From Maritalea sp049801075 (lineage in GTDB: Bacteria > Pseudomonadota > Alphaproteobacteria > Rhizobiales > Devosiaceae), in assembly GCF_049801075.1 (NCBI RefSeq), contig NZ_JBNAGG010000001.1, positions 1,533,189-1,597,188 on the forward strand: a DNA stretch of 64,000 nucleotides, read 5' to 3'. The translations under genes were made by a program, and so were the position numbers. This document shows, piece by piece, positions 9,060 to 17,479 of the stretch (its first letter is position 1; each line of letters opens with the position of its first letter). The notes beneath the pieces are model-generated. The model saw nothing but the letters and a program-made list of their open reading frames with translations. It was not told the origin of the DNA and searched no databases.

Positions 9060-10127
9060 GTGCAGGATGACGATGCCATTATTGATTTACGCTCCGACAC
9101 GGTGACCAAACCGTGTGCAGGCATGCTGGCCGCCATGGCGGATGCGCGCGTGGGCGATGATCAATATGGCGAGGACATTGCGACCAACGAGTTGCTGGAC
9201 TTCGTCGCTGATCTATTGGGCAAAGCACGCGCCCTGTGGCTGCCTTCGGGCACCATGGCCAACCAAGTTGCCCTGCGTGTCGCCACCCGGCCCGGCGACG
9301 ATGTTATCGTCTCCCGCGAAGCACATTCGGTTTGGCACGAACTTGGTGGCAGCGCAGCGAATGCAGGCGTTCACATGACCGAAATTGGCTGTGATGGCCA
9401 TTTCGATTTGGCGCAATTTGAGGCGGCGATCAAACCGCAGAACCATCACATCTATCCGCCAACGACGATGGTGCAAATTGAGCAAACGCACAATCGGGCC
9501 AGCGGGACTGTCTTTTCACCTGACACGGCAATGCAGATTTGCGAGATGGCGAAATCCGCCCATATATTCAGTTATATGGATGGTGCACGCTTGTGGAATG
9601 CGGCGGTGGCCACAGGCATTGATATCAAAGAGCTTGCCGCGCCATTTGATGCGGTGATGGTGTCTTTATCCAAGGGACTCGGTGCGCCCGGCGGATCGAT
9701 CCTAGCAGGTTCAGCGCGCTTCATTGACCAGGCGGTGCGGCAAAGACGTATTTTTGGTGGCGCTATGCGCCAGACCGGATATTACGCTGCCGCTGGGCAA
9801 TATGCGCTCGCCCACAATCTGACGCGGTTGAGCGACGACCACACCCATTCGCGCACCCTCGCGCAAGTATTGGCCACATGTGAGCACATCGAGATCGATG
9901 TGCAAAAAGTGCAGACCAACATCATTGTGTTTAACCTCAAGTCGGGGACTATTTCTGCACCAGAGCTGGTGCGCGCGGCCAAAGAAAAAGGCGTGCTTAT
10001 GAACGCTTTGGGGCCAAGGAAATTGCGCCTTGTGACCCATCTTGATGTTTCAGCCGAAGCCTGCATCAAAGCCGCCGAACTTATTGCCGACATTCTGACC
10101 CACCAGCCGCATCCCTGCGCGGCATAA
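9060..10127 (+). CDS. Low-specificity L-threonine aldolase-like PLP enzyme
   Basis: A 355-residue fold-type I PLP enzyme of the threonine aldolase / beta-eliminating lyase family, which cleaves beta-hydroxy-alpha-amino acids to glycine and an aldehyde. Visible signatures are the N-terminal IDLRSDTVTKP, DDQYGEDIATNELL, the SGTMANQVAL loop, YMDGARLWNA and the PLP-lysine segment SLSKGLGAPGGSIL (about residue 203). It starts with GTG at 9060, preceded by a GGGGGGA tract. It is 28 nt downstream of marR and 11 nt upstream of the dehalogenase gene, so the three are almost certainly co-transcribed. This makes a housekeeping glycine/threonine role less likely. A beta-hydroxy amino acid linked to the dehalogenase substrate is possible but unproven. 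Confidence 0.85.
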   Translation: MQDDDAIIDLRSDTVTKPCAGMLAAMADARVGDDQYGEDIATNELLDFVADLLGKARALWLPSGTMANQVALRVATRPGDDVIVSREAHSVWHELGGSAANAGVHMTEIGCDGHFDLAQFEAAIKPQNHHIYPPTTMVQIEQTHNRASGTVFSPDTAMQICEMAKSAHIFSYMDGARLWNAAVATGIDIKELAAPFDAVMVSLSKGLGAPGGSILAGSARFIDQAVRQRRIFGGAMRQTGYYAAAGQYALAHNLTRLSDDHTHSRTLAQVLATCEHIEIDVQKVQTNIIVFNLKSGTISAPELVRAAKEKGVLMNALGPRKLRLVTHLDVSAEACIKAAELIADILTHQPHPCAA

Positions 10128-10138
10128 AGGAAAATTGA

Positions 10139-13100
10139 GTGAAGTATTTTTCCAGCAAAAAGCGTCCAATTCACCTCGGCTCTTATCCGCTAGAACGCCT
10201 TAAGCGTGCGGATCGTGTGACCAATTTGGATCGCCTTCCGCGTTTTGAGCAAATGCAATTTCGGTTTGAGGCCGCGCCTGAAAACATCATCAATGCTATG
10301 GCTGAGGGTCAGGCCATGTTGGACGCAATTCGCGATGGCTTGGTCAATAAAGCGAAGGCAGAAGTGCCGAGCGATCTGGTTGAGCGACAAAACCACCTAA
10401 AGGCGTTTGGCTATTTCTCGGATGTGGCCATGGCAGGCACCTGCGCGTTTGCGCCGGACATGATGCTTGATGCCCCCGTCCGCAATCCTGATATTGATCG
10501 ACTGGCGCAAAAATTGCGCACAGATCAGACAAAATCACTCGCTTCTGGCGTCGACATGATTATGGCGGACTTGCGCGACGCGATGAATGCGCCGCCGCGT
10601 GAAATGACCCACCATCAACATGCATTGGTGTTTGTGGTGGAACATCCACGCAAAATCTGGCCTGACGAGCCAGGCGCGTCTTGGTTGAACGGCGCACAGG
10701 CCCACCGCTCTGCCCTGCGGGCGAATGAAGCGGCGGTTGTGCTGGCGCAATATATTCGACTGCTGGGCTATGATGCCCGCGCGCACTCACATTCAACAAG
10801 CGATGTTGATTTAAACCGTTTGGCGGTGGAAGCTGGTTTGGCGACAGCGGAAAATTGCTGCCTAACCAATCCATTCTTAGGGCCCCATTTCTCCATCGCG
10901 GCGGTGACCACGGATTTTGAATTTGCCCACGACAAACCGCTGGCCCCACTGGACGAACAACCAAAATCGCAACTTAAAGGCTGGGCGTGGAAATTGGGTT
11001 ATGGCACCGGAAAAAGTGCCAAAAATGCTGATCCATATGCTGGCCGGCGATTTGTGGACGGGGCGCACCCGTTTGAAACATTGAAGCGGGTTGAGGAACC
11101 CACAACATTTATCGATGAGGATCGCGTCCCACGTGTGCCCAAACGCACCGATTTGTTTGCGCGCTCATTGTTCGGCGATATGGGAAAACGCAATCAGGAA
11201 GCCTCGCGCGGTGGCAAATATGTGCGCAAATCAGCCCCGTCGATGGCGCAGCGGCGTGCGCTGGGGGCGTTTGTACTGTTGCAGGATGGCGAACCGGCCC
11301 CGGCACCAAGCACCACCACGCTCAATGCGCAAAAGAATGCAGAAAACATCAAAGCCATGTCGCACTTTTTGGGGGTAGATGCAGTTGGGATTTCACGCTG
11401 CCCGGACTGGACTTGGTATTCCCACGACGCGGTAGGCGATCCGATTGATCCGCCGCACGATCAAGCCATTTCTATGGTGATCGACCAAGGCTATGACACC
11501 ATGGAAGGTGCATCTGGGGACGATTGGATTGCGGTTTCGCAATCAATGCGTGCCTATCTCCGCTTTTCGATTTTGGGCAGCATTGTCGCCAAACAAATCC
11601 GCTCGCTCGGCTATGGCGCGCGGGCACACACAGTGATGGATGGCGAAGTGCTGCAACCACCCCTTTTGTTGCTTTCGGGCCTTGGTGAGGTGAGCCGCAT
11701 TGGTGAAGTGATCCTCAATCCATTTTTGGGACCACGTTTAAAATCTGGTGTGGTGACCACCACCCTGCCCATGACCCACGACAAGCCCATTTCCTTCGGC
11801 CTGCAGCAATTTTGTGAAAGCTGCAACAAATGTGCGCGTGAATGCCCATCCGGCGCGATTACCGCTGGTCCGAAATTGATGTTCAACGGCTATGAAATTT
11901 GGAAATCGGATAGCCAAAAATGCACCACTTATCGCATTACCAATGAAGGTGGGGCTATGTGTGGCCGCTGCATGAAAACATGCCCGTGGAACTTGGAAGG
12001 TATTTTTGCGGAAGCGCCGTTCCGCTGGGCCGCGATGAACATTCCTAAGGCTGCGCCCGCTTTGGCCAAATTGGATGATGCGCTGGGCAATGGCGAGCGC
12101 AATTTGATCAAAAAATGGTGGTGGGACATTGAGTTGCATGAAGATGGCGGCTATCGCCCTACACCACATAAGGTGAATGAACGCGACCTGCAAAAAGATT
12201 TGGATTTGAAATTTGAGGACCAAACCTTGGCGGTTTATCCGGCAAATTTGGCGCCGCACCCTTGGCCGTTCCCTTTCCCCATGGATCGCGAAAAAGGCAT
12301 TGAAGCCTATCAAGCCATGATCACCGCAGACCAATATAAGGCGAAGCTGGCGCGGGGTGAAACGGACGGGCTGGCGCATGAATATCGCATTGAAGGCGAT
12401 GCGCCCGTCATCCGCGTGCAGATCGCCAAAGCAGAACCCATGACGGACATGGTGACCAAATATGAATTTGCCAGCCTAGATGGCACGCCCCTGCCTGATT
12501 GGACGGCTGGCGCACATCTCGACATTGTGGTCGCACCAGAATTTTTGCGGCAATATTCTATGTCTGGCAATCCGGCGGACAATTCAAAATATCAAATTGG
12601 CGTGCTGCGCGAAGATGAAGGGCGCGGCGGTTCGCAATTGCTGCACCGCATCTTCACAGAAGGACGCAAGATTTTCATCTCAAAACCGATCAACCACTTC
12701 CCATTGGCGGAAGACGCCAGCAAAAGCTTTTTAATGGGCGGTGGCATCGGCGTGACGCCCATGATCGCCATGGCTCACCGCCTCCATGCATTGGGCGCCG
12801 ATTTCGAACTTCATTATTGTTGCTCTTCGCGAAAAACAGCGGGTTACCTCGATGATTTGGCGCAGTTTGAATGGGCAAACCGGGTGCATTATCACTTTAG
12901 CGATGAAGGCACACGCGCTGATCTCGACGAAATCTTGCGCCATTACGAACCGGGACAACATGTCTATTGTTGTGGGCCAGATCGGTTTATGGCGGGCGTG
13001 ATGGAAAGCGCGGAACAGCAAGGCTTTGCTGAAGAAGAACAGCATCTGGAATATTTCAATGTGCCGGAATTACCTGAATATGAAAATCATCCGTTCACGT

Positions 13101-13354
13101 TGAAACTGGCCAAATCGGGCAAGGAATTTGCTGTGCCAGCTGACAAGTCCGCCACAGATATTTTGCAGGAAAATGGCATTCAGATCGATGTGAAATGCTC
13201 GGACGGGATTTGCGGCGTTTGCAAGTGCGGCATTGTTTCTGGCGAGGTTGAGCATCGGGATTTTGTGCTGTCGAAAAAGCAAAAGCAGGATAGCGTTATT
13301 TTGTGCCAATCGCGCGCTGCAGCGCCGAATGGGGTTTTGGAGGTTGATCTTTGA
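10139..13354 (+). CDS. rdhA: Self-sufficient catabolic reductive dehalogenase (RdhA fused to flavin/2Fe-2S reductase)
   Basis: A 1071-residue fusion. Residues about 1-720 are a reductive dehalogenase of the catabolic type (as in Nitratireductor NpRdhA and Comamonas BhbA), which removes halogen from aromatics using cobalamin and two 4Fe-4S clusters. The cluster motifs are CESCNKCARECP from Cys559 and MCGRCMKTCP from about Cys608, with an earlier Cys near 597. There is no Tat signal or membrane anchor, so it should be cytoplasmic and catabolic rather than respiratory. Residues about 740-970 are a phthalate-dioxygenase-reductase-like module (RQYSMSG flavin motif near 805, GGGIGVTPM near 867, CGPDRFM). 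Residues about 980-1071 are a plant-type 2Fe-2S domain (CSDGICGVCKCG...CQS). GTG start with AAAGGAAAA upstream. The substrate is unknown. Confidence 0.93.
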   Translation: MKYFSSKKRPIHLGSYPLERLKRADRVTNLDRLPRFEQMQFRFEAAPENIINAMAEGQAMLDAIRDGLVNKAKAEVPSDLVERQNHLKAFGYFSDVAMAGTCAFAPDMMLDAPVRNPDIDRLAQKLRTDQTKSLASGVDMIMADLRDAMNAPPREMTHHQHALVFVVEHPRKIWPDEPGASWLNGAQAHRSALRANEAAVVLAQYIRLLGYDARAHSHSTSDVDLNRLAVEAGLATAENCCLTNPFLGPHFSIAAVTTDFEFAHDKPLAPLDEQPKSQLKGWAWKLGYGTGKSAKNADPYAGRRFVDGAHPFETLKRVEEPTTFIDEDRVPRVPKRTDLFARSLFGDMGKRNQEASRGGKYVRKSAPSMAQRRALGAFVLLQDGEPAPAPSTTTLNAQKNAENIKAMSHFLGVDAVGISRCPDWTWYSHDAVGDPIDPPHDQAISMVIDQGYDTMEGASGDDWIAVSQSMRAYLRFSILGSIVAKQIRSLGYGARAHTVMDGEVLQPPLLLLSGLGEVSRIGEVILNPFLGPRLKSGVVTTTLPMTHDKPISFGLQQFCESCNKCARECPSGAITAGPKLMFNGYEIWKSDSQKCTTYRITNEGGAMCGRCMKTCPWNLEGIFAEAPFRWAAMNIPKAAPALAKLDDALGNGERNLIKKWWWDIELHEDGGYRPTPHKVNERDLQKDLDLKFEDQTLAVYPANLAPHPWPFPFPMDREKGIEAYQAMITADQYKAKLARGETDGLAHEYRIEGDAPVIRVQIAKAEPMTDMVTKYEFASLDGTPLPDWTAGAHLDIVVAPEFLRQYSMSGNPADNSKYQIGVLREDEGRGGSQLLHRIFTEGRKIFISKPINHFPLAEDASKSFLMGGGIGVTPMIAMAHRLHALGADFELHYCCSSRKTAGYLDDLAQFEWANRVHYHFSDEGTRADLDEILRHYEPGQHVYCCGPDRFMAGVMESAEQQGFAEEEQHLEYFNVPELPEYENHPFTLKLAKSGKEFAVPADKSATDILQENGIQIDVKCSDGICGVCKCGIVSGEVEHRDFVLSKKQKQDSVILCQSRAAAPNGVLEVDL

Positions 13355-13377
13355 TCATCCGTTTACAGCCCTCGCAC

Positions 13378-13413
13378 ATGGGCATCCAATGAAAAATCGG
13401 ATGCTCATTTTTT
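13378..13413 (+). terminator. Rho-independent terminator after rdhA
   Basis: A 10-bp stem with one G-T wobble (arms 13378-13387 and 13399-13408) is followed by a run of six T residues. It closes the marR-aldolase-rdhA operon 24 nt after the rdhA stop. Confidence 0.78.
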
Positions 13414-13512
13414 CGTTTAGGCGCTTTATTTGCCTTTAGTCGGCATAAGTGCGTTGCATTATTTCAATCAAGCCTTGTCAAAGGGGCTAAATTCTGGTGA
13501 ATGCCATGACCT

Positions 13513-14637
13513 ATGGACACGGATAACAAATTTGACCTGATCATCATTGGCGGCGGCATTGTGGGGCTATGGAGCGCCTATTTCGCCGCCCAGCGTGGCC
13601 TGAAAACCGTGCTGGTGGAAGAGCACGGCATTGCGGCCGGTGCAAGCGGCGGATTGTTGGGCGCGTTAATGCCGCATAGCCCCGACCGCTGGAATGCCAA
13701 AAAACAATTTCAATTTGAAGCGCTGACCCAACTGCCAAGCCTTGTAGACGAGCTAGAAAGCCGCACGGGGCAGCAAGTTGGCTATCAACGTGTTGGACGT
13801 TTGGCGCCCATCCTAAAAGACCATCATGTAGATGAGGTTGCCCGACGCGCTGAAGGAGCCAAAGAGTTTTGGCAGGCAGATGCTGGCACATTTGCCATGC
13901 AGCAAATGGAAGCGGGCCCAGCGGAAAATTGGCCTGCTGCCGACGCAATGCCATTCGGCGTTGCGGTGGAAAATTTGAGCGCACGCCTTTCGCCTCGCAA
14001 ATTGATCATGGCGTTGGCTGGCGCATTGCATGGCAGCATTGATTTACGCTTTGGCACCCGCGCCGCCTTTTTGGGCGAAAAGCAGGTAACGCTGGGCGAT
14101 GGCAGCGTTTTATATTCTGACAAAATTCTGGTTAGCGCGGGATTGGCCAGCTTTGACATGTTGCGCCCCTATGCGCCCCAAATTGCCGGACGTGGAGTTA
14201 AAGGCCAAGCCGCAATGTTGGGCACCAACCTGGACCCAAATCTGCCGATCATTTATTCCGATGGCATTTATCTGATCGTGCATGATGATGGCACCACCGC
14301 CATTGGCTCCACCAGCGAAAAAGAATTCAAAGAGGGCCGGGAAACCGACCATTTGTTGGATGAAGTGATTGAAAAAGCGCGCCTGCTTAGTCCGCTGATC
14401 AAAGATGCGCCAGTGATCGAGCGCTGGGCGGGGGTGCGCCCACAAGCACAAGGGCGTGACCCACTGGTTGGTGCACTGCCAAACAATGAATGGCTTTATG
14501 TCGCCACTGGCGGATTTAAAATCAGCTTCGGCATTGCCCATTTGATGGCGCAAGCAGTGATCGGCGCGGCGATAGAAGATACGGATGCGCCACAAATCCC
14601 TGATGCCTTCCAACCCTCCGCCCGATTTGCGTCATGA
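13513..14637 (+). CDS. FAD-dependent oxidoreductase, DAO family (possible stand-alone MnmC oxidase half)
   Basis: A 374-residue flavoprotein with an N-terminal Rossmann motif (LIIIGGGIVGLWSAYFAAQRG) and the GASGGLLGALMPHSPDRW segment seen in glycine/D-amino-acid oxidase and MnmC(o)-type enzymes. Near the C-terminus, RWAGVRPQAQGRDPLVG and ATGGFKISFGIAH fit the FAD-binding end of this family. The substrate cannot be assigned from sequence. Because mnmD stands alone at 4871-5581, this protein could be the separate oxidase that removes the carboxymethyl group from cmnm5U34. An amine or amino-acid oxidase is equally plausible. The ribosome site is weak. It lies after the rdhA terminator, 61 nt before the iclR-type gene, in the same direction. 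Confidence 0.8.
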   Translation: MDTDNKFDLIIIGGGIVGLWSAYFAAQRGLKTVLVEEHGIAAGASGGLLGALMPHSPDRWNAKKQFQFEALTQLPSLVDELESRTGQQVGYQRVGRLAPILKDHHVDEVARRAEGAKEFWQADAGTFAMQQMEAGPAENWPAADAMPFGVAVENLSARLSPRKLIMALAGALHGSIDLRFGTRAAFLGEKQVTLGDGSVLYSDKILVSAGLASFDMLRPYAPQIAGRGVKGQAAMLGTNLDPNLPIIYSDGIYLIVHDDGTTAIGSTSEKEFKEGRETDHLLDEVIEKARLLSPLIKDAPVIERWAGVRPQAQGRDPLVGALPNNEWLYVATGGFKISFGIAHLMAQAVIGAAIEDTDAPQIPDAFQPSARFAS

Positions 14638-14698
14638 TATTTGCGGCGCAAAATTTAATTGTGATAAGATCAAACAGGGCTAATCTTAGGACGTATAA

Positions 14699-15541
14699 AT
14701 GACCAATTCTGACGGACTCTCGCACAGACTGAGAGGGTCGCAACAACCTGCAAGTGAAAGCAAACCACGTGACGCACTTTTCGTTGGCTCCGTGGAAAAG
14801 GCCTTTATGGTGCTAGAAGCCTTTCGCGGCCACAGCTCACTCAGCCTTTCCGAAGTGGCCATCACCACAGGCTTGGGCAAAAGTGCGGCCCAACGGTTTT
14901 GCCATACGCTGGTTGAACTTGGTTATTTGAAACGCGATCCGCGCAGCAGGCAGCTAAAGCCTGCCTTGCGTTTGCTCGAGCTTGGCTTCAGCTATTCCAT
15001 TTCAGAGCCAATTATTTCAGCGGCAGCCCCGTTTTTGCTGCGGGCAAGGGAAAAATCCAATAAGGCTGTGAACCTTGCACAACCGCGTGGAACCGACGTT
15101 GTTTATGTGATGCGTCAAACCTATGAGGACAGCCCCTACGGCAACCCACCCGTTGGCGGGCGTGTGCCGATGTTTTGCACCGCCAGTGGCCGCGCTTATT
15201 TGTCGGCCTTGCCGCAAGAAGAGTGCGATGCAATTTTGGCGCAATCCCCCTTGCAGCCTTTCACCCCACACACCCTAACCGAAGTGGATGAATTGAACGC
15301 GGCGCTCGATGTGGCGCGTAAACGCGGTTTCGCCAGCGCAGACCAAGAATGCATCGTGGGCGAACGCACCATTGGCGCGCCGATTTATGATCGGTTTGGC
15401 CGGGTGATCGCTTCCATGAATATCTGCGTTTATGGCAATGATTGGACCATGGCTAAGGTTGAGAAAAACTACGCTGATTTGCTGTTGCAGACAGCGCGTC
15501 AGATCTCAGAGGCTGTCGCCAACAACCCACATTTTAGCTAA
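14699..15541 (+). CDS. IclR-family transcriptional regulator
   Basis: A 280-residue regulator with an N-terminal winged HTH (about residues 25-85; SLSEVAITTGLGKSAAQRFC is the recognition region) and a C-terminal IclR effector domain (about 100-275) with conserved PMFCTASGRAYLSALP and ASADQECIVGERTIGAPIYD stretches. IclR proteins typically bind a small organic acid or aromatic and control an adjacent catabolic operon. It lies downstream of the flavoprotein and is convergent with the oligopeptide-binding protein gene. The regulated gene is not evident. Confidence 0.9.
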   Translation: MTNSDGLSHRLRGSQQPASESKPRDALFVGSVEKAFMVLEAFRGHSSLSLSEVAITTGLGKSAAQRFCHTLVELGYLKRDPRSRQLKPALRLLELGFSYSISEPIISAAAPFLLRAREKSNKAVNLAQPRGTDVVYVMRQTYEDSPYGNPPVGGRVPMFCTASGRAYLSALPQEECDAILAQSPLQPFTPHTLTEVDELNAALDVARKRGFASADQECIVGERTIGAPIYDRFGRVIASMNICVYGNDWTMAKVEKNYADLLLQTARQISEAVANNPHFS

Positions 15542-15545
15542 GCCA

Positions 15546-15577
15546 TAAAAAGGGGCCAGTCCGAAGACCGGCCCCTT
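15546..15577 (-). terminator. Terminator between convergent iclR-type and oppA-type genes
   Basis: An AAGGGGCC / GGCCCCTT stem is extended inward by GTC/GAC around a CGAA tetraloop. On the minus strand it is followed by five T residues, so it mainly terminates the binding-protein gene. It may also act for the plus-strand regulator, without a T-run there. Confidence 0.75.
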
Positions 15578-15605
15578 GGGGGTTAGTTTGGGAGAGTAAT
15601 GTGGC

Positions 15606-17240
15606 TTATTCGGCAACCTTATAGAGGTTGCGGCTATACCAGTTTTGCTGAATATTGTTCATTGGCCAGCCTTTGACCTGCGTATTCAACATGATCACCG
15701 AGGTGTAGTGATAGATCGGAATAACCGGCATATCCCGCGCCAAAATCTTTTCAATATCCGTATAGATCGGACCAGGGTTAGACGACACTTTTGCGCTGGC
15801 CATCATTTGGTCGACCTCAGGATTGTCGTAGTTCGCCCAATTTTGCGGGCTGTCTGAGGTGTAAAGATCAAGGAAGGTTGACGCTTCATTGTAGTCGCCA
15901 ATCCATGCGTAACGCACCATGTCGAACTCATCATTACGCGCAGTTTCCAGCATGGTCCGCCATTCCATATTGTTCAGCTCGGCGTTCACATTCAACTTCT
16001 GCTTCCACATTTGAACAATCGCGGTGGCGATTTTCTTGTGGGTTTCTGATGTGTTGTAGAGCAATTTGAACTCAAGTGGATTGTCGGCGCTGTAGCCAGC
16101 CTCTGCCAACAATTCGCGTGCTTTTTCATCACGTTCTTCTTGGGTCCAATTGCCATAATCCGTATCCGGATCGGTGAAGCCTGCTGTGGCCAACGGCACA
16201 ACATTGTACGCTTCGCGCTGGCCGCCTTGCAAAATATTGTCAACGATGACTTTGCGGTCCACCGCATATGACAAGGCTTTGCGAACATTCACATCTTTAA
16301 ACGCCTCTGGGCCGTTATCGGCAAGGTTGAAGCTGTAATAATAGGAGCCAAGATATGGCAACGACAATGTCTCATCAGGACGCTCTTTTTTGAGGCGCGT
16401 GAACTGACCAGATGGCACCGCAGTCATGTCCAGCTCACCAGCATTGTAGCGGGTGAATGCGACATTTTCTTCGCTGATCACATGGGTGACAACTTTGTCG
16501 ATGATGGTTTTATCATTGTTCCAATAATAGGGATTACGTTCGCGCACCGTACGCTCGTTTAGTACCCATTCCGTGAGCTGATATGCACCGTTTGAAACCA
16601 TGTTTCCGGCTTGGGTCCAGTCTGTGCCATATTTCTCGACGGTTTCTTTGTGCACTGGGAATACGGTGGATAGAACAGTCATCGACGCGAAGTAAGGCAA
16701 TGGCGTAGTGAGCCGCACTTCAAAGGTATAATCGTCGATTGCGCGTACGCCCAATTCAGATTTGTCCTTTTCGCCAGCAAGAATTTCACTGGCATTTTCA
16801 ATCGCCATCAATTCCACATACCACGCATAGGGCGAGGCCAACTCAGGATCGATTGAGCGCTGCCATGCATATACAAAATCATGGGCTGTGACGGTGTCGC
16901 CATTTGACCATTTTGCATCGTCGCGCAAATGGAATGTGTAAACATCGTTGGTGTCGTTTACATCCCAGCTTTTGGCAACGCCCGGCACCAAATTGCCGTC
17001 GGCATCTTGGTTCAATAGGCCCTCAAATAGGTCGCGTGAAAAGGCAAAGCCCATCACATCTTCCATCATTTGCGGATCAAGGGATGGGATGCCATCCAAA
17101 AGGCGATAGGTGAACACTTGTTCCTCAGCAAGTTGTTCGCCTGTTTCGGGATGCGTGGCGGCTGCCTGCCCCGAAAGCGTAAGGCTGGTGGCGAGCAAAG
17201 CGCCCAGCGATACTGTTTTAAACAGTTTAGAAAAATTCAT
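15606..17240 (-). CDS. Oligopeptide ABC transporter substrate-binding protein (OppA/MppA-like)
   Basis: A 544-residue periplasmic binding protein of the SBP_bac_5 family (OppA, DppA). A Sec signal peptide (MNFSKLFKTVSLGALLATSLTL..., cleavage near GQAAA) is followed by family signatures: IPSLDPQMMEDVMGFAFSRD, LRDDAKWSNGDTVTAHDFVY, and YRLTE/ERNPYYWNN-like blocks. The length and the TAHDFVYAWQRSIDPELASPYAWY segment are close to enterobacterial OppA/MppA, which bind tri- to pentapeptides or murein tripeptide. No permease or ATPase gene adjoins it, so it must work with a transporter encoded elsewhere. It lies next to the peptidoglycan-sugar locus, so a muropeptide ligand (MppA-like) is an attractive but unproven idea. 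Confidence 0.9.
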   Translation of the reverse strand: MNFSKLFKTVSLGALLATSLTLSGQAAATHPETGEQLAEEQVFTYRLLDGIPSLDPQMMEDVMGFAFSRDLFEGLLNQDADGNLVPGVAKSWDVNDTNDVYTFHLRDDAKWSNGDTVTAHDFVYAWQRSIDPELASPYAWYVELMAIENASEILAGEKDKSELGVRAIDDYTFEVRLTTPLPYFASMTVLSTVFPVHKETVEKYGTDWTQAGNMVSNGAYQLTEWVLNERTVRERNPYYWNNDKTIIDKVVTHVISEENVAFTRYNAGELDMTAVPSGQFTRLKKERPDETLSLPYLGSYYYSFNLADNGPEAFKDVNVRKALSYAVDRKVIVDNILQGGQREAYNVVPLATAGFTDPDTDYGNWTQEERDEKARELLAEAGYSADNPLEFKLLYNTSETHKKIATAIVQMWKQKLNVNAELNNMEWRTMLETARNDEFDMVRYAWIGDYNEASTFLDLYTSDSPQNWANYDNPEVDQMMASAKVSSNPGPIYTDIEKILARDMPVIPIYHYTSVIMLNTQVKGWPMNNIQQNWYSRNLYKVAE

Positions 17241-17377
17241 ATGTCCCTCCGATTATTGTCGTGCTTTGTATCAGCACTTAATTGCAAATATTGTATTGCA
17301 ATATATGCAATTGTATTTAAATAATCGAAAACTGACAAGCCTTGTGTGATGTGTTTTGGGGGAAGATTTAAAGCGCG

Positions 17378-17451
17378 ATACGAGGAATGCCCCGCACACA
17401 TTGCTGGAGGGGCATTCCGTATAGAATCTAAAGGGGTTGCTGCCCCTTAGA
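17378..17451. other. Nested stem-loop region, function unknown
   Basis: One hairpin pairs GGAATGCCCC (17384-17393) with GGGGCATTCC (17409-17418), extended by ATACG/CGTAT. A second pairs TCTAAAGGGG (17427-17436) with CCCCTTAGA (17443-17451). AGGGGCA (17408-17414) could instead pair with TGCCCCT (17441-17447), giving mutually exclusive folds. There is no T-run, so it is not a classic terminator for the kinase gene ending at 17480. The remainder of 17241-17479 is AT-rich with TTGCAA/TGCAATT repeats (17281-17320) and probably holds the binding-protein promoter. Confidence 0.45.
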
Positions 17452-17479
17452 GTCTGGGACCAGATCGAATTACATCGTG

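Noticed and set aside
10139..13354. Respiratory organohalide reductase
   Set aside because: There is no Tat signal and no RdhB membrane anchor gene, and the protein carries its own NAD(P)H reductase, which fits a cytoplasmic catabolic enzyme.
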